In this document: positions 40,399-48,644 of the stretch, piece after piece | Layout of the letters: the number at the start of each line of letters is the position of its first letter | How positions within the stretch are numbered: the stretch's first letter is position 1 | Assembly: GCF_002355595.1 (NCBI RefSeq) | Contig: NZ_AP017422.1 | Location: forward strand, 3,348,001 to 3,412,000 | DNA: 64,000 bases | Origin: Filimonas lacunae | Lineage (GTDB): Bacteria > Bacteroidota > Bacteroidia > Chitinophagales > Chitinophagaceae | Reading direction: 5' to 3' | The notes under the pieces: model-generated | Databases searched by the model: none | What the model was told of the DNA's origin: nothing | Seen by the model: the letters and a program-made list of their open reading frames with translations, nothing else | Made by a program: the position numbers and the translations under genes

Positions 40399-41925
40399 CT
40401 ATTGCGTTCGGTGGGCCTGCAATTCTGCAATGCGCGCAAATTCATCGCTGAGTTTATAGCTGAGCCTTTCAAAAATATCATAATACTTCATATAGGTTTG
40501 GTGGTGTAATTCCTGTGGCCAGTAGGTTTTATCTATCTCTACCTGTGCTGCTGCTTCATCCAGTGTGCGATAGATGCCCATTTCGGTAGCCGCCAGCAAA
40601 AACGCGCCTACACTTACGCTGTTGTTGTGTTTGGTAACATACACAGGCACGTTGTACATATCGGCAATCATCTGCGAGCAAAACGGGATGGTAGCAAAGC
40701 TGCCGTTAACAGACAGGCCTTTAATATCCCGGTGTTCCATCAGCAGGCGGCCAATGCTGTATATCTCATATAAAATACCTTCAATGGTAGCGCGTATAAA
40801 ATGTTGTTTTTCGTGTTGAATGTTGATGCCAAAGAAACAGCCCCGCGCATCGGGATTCCAGATAGGCGCACGCTCGCCCAGCAGGTAAGGCAAAAACAAC
40901 AGGCCTTCCGATCCGGGTGGCACTTTGGTGGCTTCTTCCAGCAAAGTGGTCAGGCAGGTTTCCATATCATAGGCACCGGTGCTATCACCAAACTGTTTCA
41001 CAAACCATTCAAATATGCCGCTGCCGCTATTGCTGGGGCCGCCGCTGATAAAACAGTTATCGGTAAGCAGGTAGTTAAACACACGTTTTTTTTCATCCTG
41101 TAATATGTGGTTGCCTGCGATGCGCACGGCGCTGCTGTCTTCAATGGTAATGGTAGCTTTATCACTGTTCCAGATGCCTGCACCCAGTGTGGCCATGCAA
41201 CCATCGCTGCTACCTACCAGTATGCGGGTATCATCTGTTATTCCCAGTGAATTCTGATAGGCTTTTTTCAGGTTGCCCGCACCGGCAAACACGCTCACCA
41301 GCTGCGGCAGTTGGTCACGGCTAATGCCGGCATATTGCAGCGCCTCTTCGGCCCAGTCTGCCGTGCGAATGTCCATCATACCCGTGGCGCAGGCAAGGCT
41401 GTAATCGATCAGGTAAGCGCCGGTAAGCTGGTAAATGACGTACGATTTTACCGATAGAAATTTGCCGGCCCGTTGAAACTTATCCGGCTCGTTATGCCGC
41501 AGCCAGGCTATCTTCAGCAAAGGCGACATCGGATGCAAAGGGGTACCCGTGCTGGCATACAGGGTATCGGCCAGCGGCGAAGCATTGATTTCCCGGGCCT
41601 CTTTTTTAGCACGGTTATCTGCCCAGGTTAGCGCATTACCCAGCGGCACTCCGTTTTTATCCACCACCAGCAGGCTGTGCATCGATGAGCTGAAACAAAT
41701 AGAAGCCACGGTATATTTCCGGGCATGTATCACCTCATTCAGCAGGTTCTTCAGCACATACAGCATGGTAATAAATATCTGTTCCGGATCCTGCTCGCTG
41801 TAATCCGTTTGCGAGTAAAAGGTGGGGTAAAAACCTTTCATACTCCCTATTACGGAACCGTTCAGGTCAAAGGCAAAAATCCGTACCGCATTGGTGCCCA
41901 GTTCTATGGTAATAATGCACTTCAT
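40399..41925 (-). CDS. FGGY-family carbohydrate kinase (gluconokinase-like)
   Basis: A 508-residue two-domain sugar kinase. The first phosphate loop 'IELGTNAVRIFAFDLNG' has Glu where most family members have Asp. 'SICFSSSMHSLLVVDKNGVP' and 'ALTWADNRAKKEAREI' are FGGY N-domain signatures resembling gluconokinase; the catalytic Asp is expected in 'LVGSSDGCMATLGAG'. The C-domain motif 'GLLFLPYLLGERAPIWNPDA' is typical of gluconate/xylulose kinases. It is first after the AraC regulator in the - strand operon and faces a GntP permease gene cluster, so phosphorylation of gluconate or a related aldonate or ketose is the best reading. Confidence 0.88.
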   Translation of the reverse strand: MKCIITIELGTNAVRIFAFDLNGSVIGSMKGFYPTFYSQTDYSEQDPEQIFITMLYVLKNLLNEVIHARKYTVASICFSSSMHSLLVVDKNGVPLGNALTWADNRAKKEAREINASPLADTLYASTGTPLHPMSPLLKIAWLRHNEPDKFQRAGKFLSVKSYVIYQLTGAYLIDYSLACATGMMDIRTADWAEEALQYAGISRDQLPQLVSVFAGAGNLKKAYQNSLGITDDTRILVGSSDGCMATLGAGIWNSDKATITIEDSSAVRIAGNHILQDEKKRVFNYLLTDNCFISGGPSNSGSGIFEWFVKQFGDSTGAYDMETCLTTLLEEATKVPPGSEGLLFLPYLLGERAPIWNPDARGCFFGINIQHEKQHFIRATIEGILYEIYSIGRLLMEHRDIKGLSVNGSFATIPFCSQMIADMYNVPVYVTKHNNSVSVGAFLLAATEMGIYRTLDEAAAQVEIDKTYWPQELHHQTYMKYYDIFERLSYKLSDEFARIAELQAHRTQ

Positions 41926-41934
41926 ATTCTACAT

Positions 41935-42822
41935 TTACTCGGTATACGTATTGTTTTTTCTAAACTCGCCGGGAGTGTAACCGGTAAGCTTTTTAAAAGT
42001 GGTAGAGAAATGCTGGGAAGAGTAGAAACCCGTGTCCAGCGCAATATCCGTAATACTGATATCCCTGCGCTTTAGCAGCCGGGTAGCTTCCGATATGCGG
42101 ATATTGATGAGGTAGTTAATGGGTGTAAAACCCGTAAACCCTTTTACTTTTTCGGTAAACAGCGTGGTGCCCATACCGGCTATAGCGGCCATTTCTTCCA
42201 CCGTCCACTGGTGCGACAAATCTTTACGCAACGCATCTTCCAGTTTCATAAATATGCTGCTGAAATCGCGGGCGGGCAGGCATTGCCGTGTCAGCTGCCG
42301 GGTAATGGCAATGATCAGTTCATCTATCAGCTGGTTCACGCGTGTTACATACGCCAGTTCCAGGTGGTGTATTTCGTAAAACAGGCTGGTCAATATACGC
42401 CCTGCATCGCTCATGCGCGATAGCACGGAAGTACTCTTCAGGTGCAGCAGCTTGCCAATAGCCGCACATTCTGCCTGGCCCAGGCCACTCCATACCCCTG
42501 GCACCAGCTCGCCCTGTTTCAGCGGTTTTATATTCAGTTCCAGGCAATAAATGCTGCCCAGTTCCAGTAATCCTTTCTCATTGCCAATGGTTTCGCCGGG
42601 CAATACCAAAACGGTATCGCCGGGGAACAGGAAATAATGCACCCCGTTCACCCACCATTCAAACTTTCCCTCTTGTATAAAATAAATACACAGGCCTTTG
42701 GCTACCTGTTGCGGAAAGGACTGCAGTTGTATGGCGGTGTTCTTTTTTGCATATATCTCCAGGATGTGCGGAAATGCGTCCAACTTGCCGGCAGCGCCCT
42801 GCTGGTAGTGAAACTGATACAT
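41935..42822 (-). CDS. AraC-family regulator with cupin-like ligand domain (local sugar-acid regulator)
   Basis: A 295-residue regulator from the ATG at 42822 ('MYQFHYQQGAAGKLDAFPHI'); a GTG at 42846 would add eight residues. The N-terminal AraC-binding cupin ('KGLCIYFIQEGKFEWWVNGV', 'LFPGDTVLVLPGETIGNEKG') senses a ligand; the C-terminal double helix-turn-helix includes 'WTVEEMAAIAGMGTTLFTEK' and 'ITDIALDTGFYSSQHFSTTF'. It is divergent from the aldehyde dehydrogenase operon and leads the kinase operon (9-bp gap), so it is the probable activator of both sugar-acid gene sets. The 143-bp divergent gap 42823-42965 shows no clear palindrome. Confidence 0.9.
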   Translation of the reverse strand: MYQFHYQQGAAGKLDAFPHILEIYAKKNTAIQLQSFPQQVAKGLCIYFIQEGKFEWWVNGVHYFLFPGDTVLVLPGETIGNEKGLLELGSIYCLELNIKPLKQGELVPGVWSGLGQAECAAIGKLLHLKSTSVLSRMSDAGRILTSLFYEIHHLELAYVTRVNQLIDELIIAITRQLTRQCLPARDFSSIFMKLEDALRKDLSHQWTVEEMAAIAGMGTTLFTEKVKGFTGFTPINYLINIRISEATRLLKRRDISITDIALDTGFYSSQHFSTTFKKLTGYTPGEFRKNNTYTE

Positions 42823-42965
42823 CTGGCAGGCAATTTTTATTACCACCTAAAGAAAGGCAAAAATTATTAACTCACTGTATAAAATGCTACACCGGTTTTT
42901 TTTGGTAGTTTCAGGGAGGGGATGTTAATACCTTGCTCCGGGTAACAGTTAAACTACCTTACATA

Positions 42966-44549
42966 ATGCGGGAAGAAAAACACATTATCGGCTACGGAGA
43001 ATCAGGAAACAGTAAAGAAGTATTTTATTCTATTAACCCTTCGGGAAAAGAAAACAGCGCCGTTTACTTTCACCAGGCAACAGCCGAAGAAGTAAACCAG
43101 GCGGTGCAGCAGGCCAGTTCTTCTTTTGCACTGTACCGCAAAATACCTGCGGCCCGTAAAGCCGCTTTTTTAAACGCCATAGCAGCAGAACTGGAAAACT
43201 GCGGCGATGCACTCATTACCACCTGCATGCAGGAAACCGCCCTGCCCCGCGCAAGGCTGGAAGGGGAACGCGCACGCACCACCGGGCAGCTGCGTATGTT
43301 TGCCACACTGGTGGCAGAAGGCTCGTGGGTAGATGCGCGTATTGAAACGGCACTGCCCGACAGGAAGCCATTGCCCAAACCCGACATGCGTTATATGAAT
43401 ATACCACTCGGCCCCGTGGCTGTATTTGGAGCCAGCAATTTCCCCCTCGCATTTTCGGTGGCCGGTGGCGATACCGCATCGGCACTGGCTGCCGGGTGTA
43501 CCGTAGTAGTAAAGGCACACCCCGCACACCCCGCAACCTCTGCCCTTGCCGGCAAAGCCATACAGCGCGCTGCGCAAAGCACAGGCATGCCGGATGGCGT
43601 GTTCTCCCTGTTGTTTGATAGTGGCACGCAAACCGGCGCACAGCTGGTTACGCACCCGCTGATAAAAGCAGTAGCTTTTACCGGATCGTACCGAGGCGGT
43701 AAAGCCCTGTATGATATGGCCGTGCGCCGGCCGGAGCCTATACCCGTGTTTGCAGAAATGGGCAGCACCAACCCCGTGTTTGTATTGCCCGAAGCCGCAC
43801 AGCAAAAAGGGGCCACTATTGCAGAAGCCTATAGCGCTTCGGTAGCTATGGGTGTAGGGCAGTTTTGTACCAGTCCCGGTATGTTGTTCTACCCCCAGCA
43901 GGCGGCTGACTTTAACGGGCAGTTAAGTAATGTTTTTTCCAATATTACCGGCGGCGTTATGCTGGCTGCCTATATGTATCATGCCTACCAGGCAGGTGTG
44001 GAAGAAAGGCTGGCGCTGCCTGCCGTTGCCACCCTGGCCAGTGGTAAAGCACCCGATACCACCGATACCCATGTAGTTACACCGGTGCTGATGACCACCC
44101 ATAGCGATGAACTGATCACACAACCCTTACTGCGGGAAGAAATATTTGGCCCGGCTTCTATAGCCGTACCTGTAACCACCCGCGAAGCCATGCTGGCACT
44201 GGCCCATAGCCTGCCCGGTCAGCTGACCGCTACTGTACACGGCACCGCAGAAGAACTGCCTGCGTGGCAGGAGCTGCTGGATATACTGGAACAGAAAGCA
44301 GGCCGTGTGGTCATCAACGGTTTTCCCACAGGTGTAGAACCTGTAAGCGCCATGGTGCATGGCGGCCCCTTCCCCGCAACAACCAACAGCAGCAGCACCT
44401 CAGTAGGTACCGCCGCCATATACCGTTTTGTACGGCCTGTATGTTACCAGAACATGCCCGATGCCCTGCTGCCTGCCGAATTGCAGGAAAGCAACCCCAT
44501 GGGCATTTACAGAATGGTCAACGGCGGCAGAGCCTTTACCCAATTATAA
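42966..44549 (+). CDS. Alpha-ketoglutaric semialdehyde dehydrogenase-like NADP-dependent aldehyde dehydrogenase
   Basis: A 527-residue aldehyde dehydrogenase from the ATG at 42966. Motifs: 'GPVAVFGASNFPLAFSVAGG' (coenzyme and Asn site), 'VAFTGSYRGGKAL', general-base Glu264 in 'PVFAEMGSTNPVFV', and nucleophile Cys301 in 'GVGQFCTSPGML'. 'FGASNFPLAFS' and the 'FCTSPG' form mark the 2,5-dioxovalerate/alpha-ketoglutarate semialdehyde dehydrogenase branch (XylA-type of the Weimberg pathway), which oxidises the semialdehyde to alpha-ketoglutarate. It opens a four-gene + strand operon with an IlvD/Edd dehydratase, an FAH-fold enzyme and a permease. Confidence 0.9.
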   Translation: MREEKHIIGYGESGNSKEVFYSINPSGKENSAVYFHQATAEEVNQAVQQASSSFALYRKIPAARKAAFLNAIAAELENCGDALITTCMQETALPRARLEGERARTTGQLRMFATLVAEGSWVDARIETALPDRKPLPKPDMRYMNIPLGPVAVFGASNFPLAFSVAGGDTASALAAGCTVVVKAHPAHPATSALAGKAIQRAAQSTGMPDGVFSLLFDSGTQTGAQLVTHPLIKAVAFTGSYRGGKALYDMAVRRPEPIPVFAEMGSTNPVFVLPEAAQQKGATIAEAYSASVAMGVGQFCTSPGMLFYPQQAADFNGQLSNVFSNITGGVMLAAYMYHAYQAGVEERLALPAVATLASGKAPDTTDTHVVTPVLMTTHSDELITQPLLREEIFGPASIAVPVTTREAMLALAHSLPGQLTATVHGTAEELPAWQELLDILEQKAGRVVINGFPTGVEPVSAMVHGGPFPATTNSSSTSVGTAAIYRFVRPVCYQNMPDALLPAELQESNPMGIYRMVNGGRAFTQL

Positions 44550-44560
44550 TTGTAAACAAG

Positions 44561-46279
44561 ATGAGCAGCAGATTTAGAAGCCAGGACTGGTTTGGACGCA
44601 AAGACAAAGACGGTATCATTTACCGCAGCTGGATGAAGAACCAGGGCATGCCTACGGATATGTTCGATGGCAGGCCTGTGATAGGTATATGCAATACTTT
44701 CAGCGAGCTTACTCCGTGTAACGCCCACTTCCGCGATCATGCAGAAGCCGTGAAGAAAGGCGTGCTGGAAGCAGGCGGCTTTCCGGTAGAGTTTCCCATC
44801 ATGAGCCTGGGCGAAACCCTGCTCAAACCCACTGCCATGCTATTTCGCAACCTGGCCAGCATGGACGCAGAGGAAAGCATACGTGGTAACCCGATAGATG
44901 GTGTGGTACTGCTGACCGGCTGTGATAAAACCACCCCCTCTACCGTTATGGGCGCTGCCAGTGTGGGACTGCCCACCATTGTAGTACCCGGCGGGCCTAT
45001 GTTGAACGGCCGTTATAAAGGTCAGCAGATAGGCAGCGGTACGCACGTGTGGAAATTTGATGAGGATATGAAAACCGGCGTCATGACGCAGGAAGAATGT
45101 GAATATGCCGAAAGCTGTATGAGCCGCAGCATAGGACATTGTATGACGATGGGCACCGCCAGCACCATGGCCTGCATGGTAGAATCGCTGGGCTTAACCC
45201 TCAGCGGCGCGGCTGCCATACCCGCTGCGGACTCCCGCAAAAAAGTAATGGCGCAGCTCAGCGGCAGGCGCATTGTGCAAATGGTAAAGGATAACCTTAC
45301 CATTGATAAAATACTCACCCGCGAGGCGTTTGAAAACGCGATTATGGTCAACTCCGCCGTAGGTGGTTCTTCCAACTTTGTAATACACCTGATGGCTATT
45401 GCCGGTCGTATTGGGGTTGACCTGCACCTGGATGATTTTGACAAACTCGGCAGTAAAATCCCGCTGCTGCTGAACCTCATGCCTTCCGGCAAGTTTTTAA
45501 TGGAAGACTTCTTTTACGCAGGCGGCCTGCCCGTAATACTGAACGAACTGAAGGAGCTGCTGCACCGCAACATCGTTACCGTAACCGGCCACAACCACCA
45601 CGATAATATCAAAGGCAGCAGCGAATGTTATAATGCAGACGTGATTGCTTCTATACAACAACCCCTGCAACCCGAAGCCGGTATAGTAGTGGTAAAAGGC
45701 AACCTGGCACAGAACGGTGCCGTAATAAAGCCCAGCGCCGCCACTCCTGCCCTGATGCAGCATACCGGCCGCGCCGTGGTGTTTGAAAGCATTGAAGACT
45801 ATCACGCCCGTATTGACGATCCCCACCTGGATATAGATGAAACCTGCGTGATGGTACTGAAATACGTAGGCCCCGTGGGCTACCCCGGCATGCCCGAAGT
45901 AGGCAACATGGCCCTGCCCAAAAAGATACTGGAAAAAGGTATACGCGATATGGTACGCATATCGGATGGCAGAATGAGCGGCACCGCTTATGGTACCGCT
46001 GTATTGCATGTATCTCCCGAAAGTGCCATTGGCGGCAACCTGGCGCTGGTGCAAAACGGTGATATGATAGAGCTGAACGTAGAAAAACGTTTGCTGCACC
46101 TGCACGTAAGCGAAGCCGAGCTGGAACAAAGAAGACAGGCCTGGACAGCGCCACCACCCGCTTCGCGCCGTGGGTATGTAAGTTTATATATCCAGCACGT
46201 AATGGGTGCTGATAAAGGGGCCGACCTGGATTTTCTGCAAGGCAGCTCCGGATCGGAAGTCACCCGCGATTCTCATTAA
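44561..46279 (+). CDS. IlvD/Edd-family sugar-acid dehydratase (D-xylonate / L-arabinonate dehydratase type)
   Basis: A 572-residue iron-sulfur dehydratase from the ATG at 44561, 11 bp after the aldehyde dehydrogenase stop; the open frame further upstream is a shadow. Cluster cysteines lie in 'GICNTFSELTPCNAHF', 'VVLLTGCDKTTPSTVMGAAS' and 'RSIGHCMTMGTASTMACM'. 'GSGTHVWKFDEDMKTGVM' and the C-terminal 'RISDGRMSGTAYGTAVLHVS' fit the sugar-acid branch rather than the branched-chain amino-acid IlvD branch. Expected reaction: pentonate to 2-keto-3-deoxypentonate. No ilv genes are near; the neighbours complete a pentonate pathway. Substrate choice between xylonate and arabinonate is open. Confidence 0.9.
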   Translation: MSSRFRSQDWFGRKDKDGIIYRSWMKNQGMPTDMFDGRPVIGICNTFSELTPCNAHFRDHAEAVKKGVLEAGGFPVEFPIMSLGETLLKPTAMLFRNLASMDAEESIRGNPIDGVVLLTGCDKTTPSTVMGAASVGLPTIVVPGGPMLNGRYKGQQIGSGTHVWKFDEDMKTGVMTQEECEYAESCMSRSIGHCMTMGTASTMACMVESLGLTLSGAAAIPAADSRKKVMAQLSGRRIVQMVKDNLTIDKILTREAFENAIMVNSAVGGSSNFVIHLMAIAGRIGVDLHLDDFDKLGSKIPLLLNLMPSGKFLMEDFFYAGGLPVILNELKELLHRNIVTVTGHNHHDNIKGSSECYNADVIASIQQPLQPEAGIVVVKGNLAQNGAVIKPSAATPALMQHTGRAVVFESIEDYHARIDDPHLDIDETCVMVLKYVGPVGYPGMPEVGNMALPKKILEKGIRDMVRISDGRMSGTAYGTAVLHVSPESAIGGNLALVQNGDMIELNVEKRLLHLHVSEAELEQRRQAWTAPPPASRRGYVSLYIQHVMGADKGADLDFLQGSSGSEVTRDSH

Positions 46280-46313
46280 CAATAACTGCTAAAACAAAAC
46301 ACACGATTGCCAT

Positions 46314-47150
46314 ATGAAGGTTTACAAAACACAGTCCGGCGCACTGCTGGAAGCCGAAGGAAACACATATACCCTACCCGTTACCGACTGGGAAGCTTTT
46401 ATTAACAACGATGATTTATATAACACCCTTACCAGCCTGCTCGCCAGCGGTAAGGCCACTGCCACACCCCACCCATCCGCATCGGAAACACTGCCCCCCA
46501 TCGGCCCCCGGCAGGAACTATGGGCCTGCGGTGTTACCTACTGGCGCAGCAAAGTAGGCCGCCAGGAAGAAAGCAAAGCCAGCGGCGGTGGCGACTTTTA
46601 CGAAAAGGTATACCACGCCGAAAGACCCGAAGTATTTTTTAAAAGCACTCCCTCCCGTGTAGTCGGCCCCGGCCAGCCCGTGCGCATACGTAAAGACAGC
46701 ACCTGGGATGTACCCGAACCCGAACTGACACTGGTGGTAACCAGCTCCGGCAAAATCATCGGCTACACCATCGGCAACGACATGAGCAGCCGCAGCATAG
46801 AAGGCGAAAACCCGCTATACCTGCCCCAGGCCAAAACCTACGATGGCTGCGCCGCGTTAGGTCCCTGCATTTACGTTACCAACCAGCCCCTGCCTGCCCA
46901 GGCGTTGATACGCCTTACCATATCCCGCAACGGCGAACAAGCTTTTACCGGCGATGTAGAACTATCGCAAATGAAACGCACCCCGGAAGAGCTGGTTAGC
47001 TTTGTATACCGCGAAAGCAGCTTCCCCCACGGCTGCCTGATTATGACAGGCACCGGCATAGTACCCGGCCATGATTTCACCCTGCAAAGCGGCGATGAAA
47101 TCAGCATTGGCATTGACGGTATCGGAACGCTTACCAACACTGTTGCATAA
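46314..47150 (+). CDS. FAH-fold 2-keto-3-deoxypentonate dehydratase-like protein
   Basis: A 278-residue fumarylacetoacetate-hydrolase superfamily enzyme. Metal ligands are in 'TWDVPEPELTLVVTSSGKII' (Glu, Glu) and 'IIGYTIGNDMSSRSIEGENP' (Asp). 'LWACGVTYWRSKVGRQEES' and 'ENPLYLPQAKTYDGCAALGP' are the form seen in XylX/2-keto-3-deoxy-xylonate (arabonate) dehydratases, which make alpha-ketoglutarate semialdehyde. It lies 34 bp after the IlvD/Edd gene and 15 bp before the permease. The preceding gene makes its substrate and the first gene of the operon uses its product, so all three fit one short pathway to alpha-ketoglutarate. Confidence 0.88.
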   Translation: MKVYKTQSGALLEAEGNTYTLPVTDWEAFINNDDLYNTLTSLLASGKATATPHPSASETLPPIGPRQELWACGVTYWRSKVGRQEESKASGGGDFYEKVYHAERPEVFFKSTPSRVVGPGQPVRIRKDSTWDVPEPELTLVVTSSGKIIGYTIGNDMSSRSIEGENPLYLPQAKTYDGCAALGPCIYVTNQPLPAQALIRLTISRNGEQAFTGDVELSQMKRTPEELVSFVYRESSFPHGCLIMTGTGIVPGHDFTLQSGDEISIGIDGIGTLTNTVA

Positions 47151-47165
47151 CCTAAACACCACCAT

Positions 47166-48482
47166 ATGGAATGGCTTGTTATACTGGCCGCAGTAGCCTT
47201 GCAGGTATACCTTACCTGGAAAAAACTCGGCCCCTTTTTATCCTTGCTTATCGTGGCCCTACTTTCCGGCCTATGCCTGGGCATGCACCCGGAGCAACTG
47301 ATCCGCTCCATAGAAAGAGGTGTAGGCAACACCCTCAGCGGCCTGGCCCTGGTTATTTGCCTGGGCGCCGCCCTGGGTAAAATACTGGAAGCAGGCGGGG
47401 CTGTAACACGCATTACCACTACCCTTATCGGCGCTTTTGGTGAGCGTAATATTCAGTGGGTGCTGTTGCTTACCGGCTTTCTTATCGGCATACCACTGTA
47501 TTATAACGCCGGGTTTATGATATTGGTGCCGCTGGTGTTTTCCGTGGCCTACCGCGCTAAGCTGCCGCTGCTGTATGTGGCTATGCCCATGGCCGCTGCA
47601 CTTTCTACCACCCATTGCTTTTTGCCGCCCCACCCCAGCCCGGTGTTTCTGATAAACGCCTTCCATGCGAACATGGGTAAAACACTGGTGTATGGGTTGA
47701 TGATTACCGTACCGGTGGTAATTGTTGCAGGGCCATTGCTGGGGCGATTGTTGAAGAACGTGCAGGTGAAAACGGAATCTGTTTTTTTGTCGAAGGATGA
47801 TGATCCGGAAAAGCCATTGCCGGGTACTTTGCCTAGTTTTTTGATTGGGTTGTTGCCTGTAGGGTTGATTACCGCGAAACTGCTGGCGGATCATCTTCTA
47901 GGTGATTATCTTTTGAGGACGATATTGGACTTTACTGGGGATGCTACTATTGCTTTGTTGATCTCTGTACTGCTGGCTATTGCTTACTTTGGTAAAGCTG
48001 CCGGCCAGCCTTTGGCTGCTACCGTGAAATGGGTAAATGAAGCCATTGGGGGCATTGCTGTGATATTGTTTATTATCTGCGCCGGTGGAGTGTTTAAGCA
48101 GGTGTTGCAGGATAGTGGTACGGATAAGCATATTGCTGCGCTGTGTGCCCAGTGGCAAATGCCGCCGTTGTTGTTTGGGTGGTTGATTACTGCCATACTG
48201 CGGGTGGCTATTGGGTCGGCTACCGTGGCGGGGATTACTGCTGCGGGTGTGGTGGCGCCGTTAGTAGCTTCCGGGGTGGCTTCTCCAGAGTTGATGGTGT
48301 TGGCGGTGGGTACGGGTAGTGTGTTTGGGTCGCATGTGAATGATTCGGGGTTTTGGATGTTTAAGGAGTTTTTTAATTTGAGTTTGAAGCAGACGTTTTT
48401 ATCGTGGACGGTGATGGAGACAGCGATTTCGGTGTTGGGGTTGATTGGGGTGCTGGTGTTGGAGGTGGTGGTGGGTGTTTAG
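47166..48482 (+). CDS. GntP-family gluconate/sugar-acid permease
   Basis: A 438-residue inner-membrane symporter of normal family length with about 12 hydrophobic segments. GntP features: 'LALVICLGAALGKILEAGGA', 'IGIPLYYNAGFMILVPLVFS', 'PMAAALSTTHCFLPPHPSPV' and 'GSVFGSHVNDSGFWMFKEFF', the last two being diagnostic. It imports gluconate-like acids with protons and would feed the adjacent dehydratase and kinase. From about 47,760 to the stop the coding strand turns strongly G/T-rich and C-poor, unlike the C-rich 5' part and the genes before it, although the protein stays intact. Confidence 0.93.
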   Translation: MEWLVILAAVALQVYLTWKKLGPFLSLLIVALLSGLCLGMHPEQLIRSIERGVGNTLSGLALVICLGAALGKILEAGGAVTRITTTLIGAFGERNIQWVLLLTGFLIGIPLYYNAGFMILVPLVFSVAYRAKLPLLYVAMPMAAALSTTHCFLPPHPSPVFLINAFHANMGKTLVYGLMITVPVVIVAGPLLGRLLKNVQVKTESVFLSKDDDPEKPLPGTLPSFLIGLLPVGLITAKLLADHLLGDYLLRTILDFTGDATIALLISVLLAIAYFGKAAGQPLAATVKWVNEAIGGIAVILFIICAGGVFKQVLQDSGTDKHIAALCAQWQMPPLLFGWLITAILRVAIGSATVAGITAAGVVAPLVASGVASPELMVLAVGTGSVFGSHVNDSGFWMFKEFFNLSLKQTFLSWTVMETAISVLGLIGVLVLEVVVGV

Positions 48483-48644
48483 GTGTAATACCCTATAGAT
48501 ACTAACCATACATTCAAGTGATTTTGTTCTCAATCTTTTAAATAGTATCTACGGCCGACACCAACTTATATACCAGCCCTAATTTTTTGGATAATATCAA
48601 CACTTTGCCTACCAAACCAAATAACTTTGCCTGCAAATTATTTT

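Noticed and set aside
42823-42965. Operator in the divergent AraC / aldehyde dehydrogenase region
   Set aside because: I looked for direct or inverted repeats and for TTTG / TAnnTTTG spacing and found only a poor TAGTTTC match; nothing firm enough to list.
44264-44560. Upstream extension of the IlvD/Edd gene
   Set aside because: The extra 99 residues overlap the aldehyde dehydrogenase gene in another frame and show no family similarity; the ATG at 44561 matches the family start.
45497-46129. 210-codon frame opposite the IlvD/Edd gene
   Set aside because: Antisense shadow, rich in Tyr/His/Gly from reversed codons, no domain.
48496-48551. 9-bp inverted repeat TAGATACTA / TAGTATCTA before the nSTAND gene
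   Set aside because: The arms are AT-rich and 38 nt apart; this is expected by chance in such sequence and was not called as terminator or operator.
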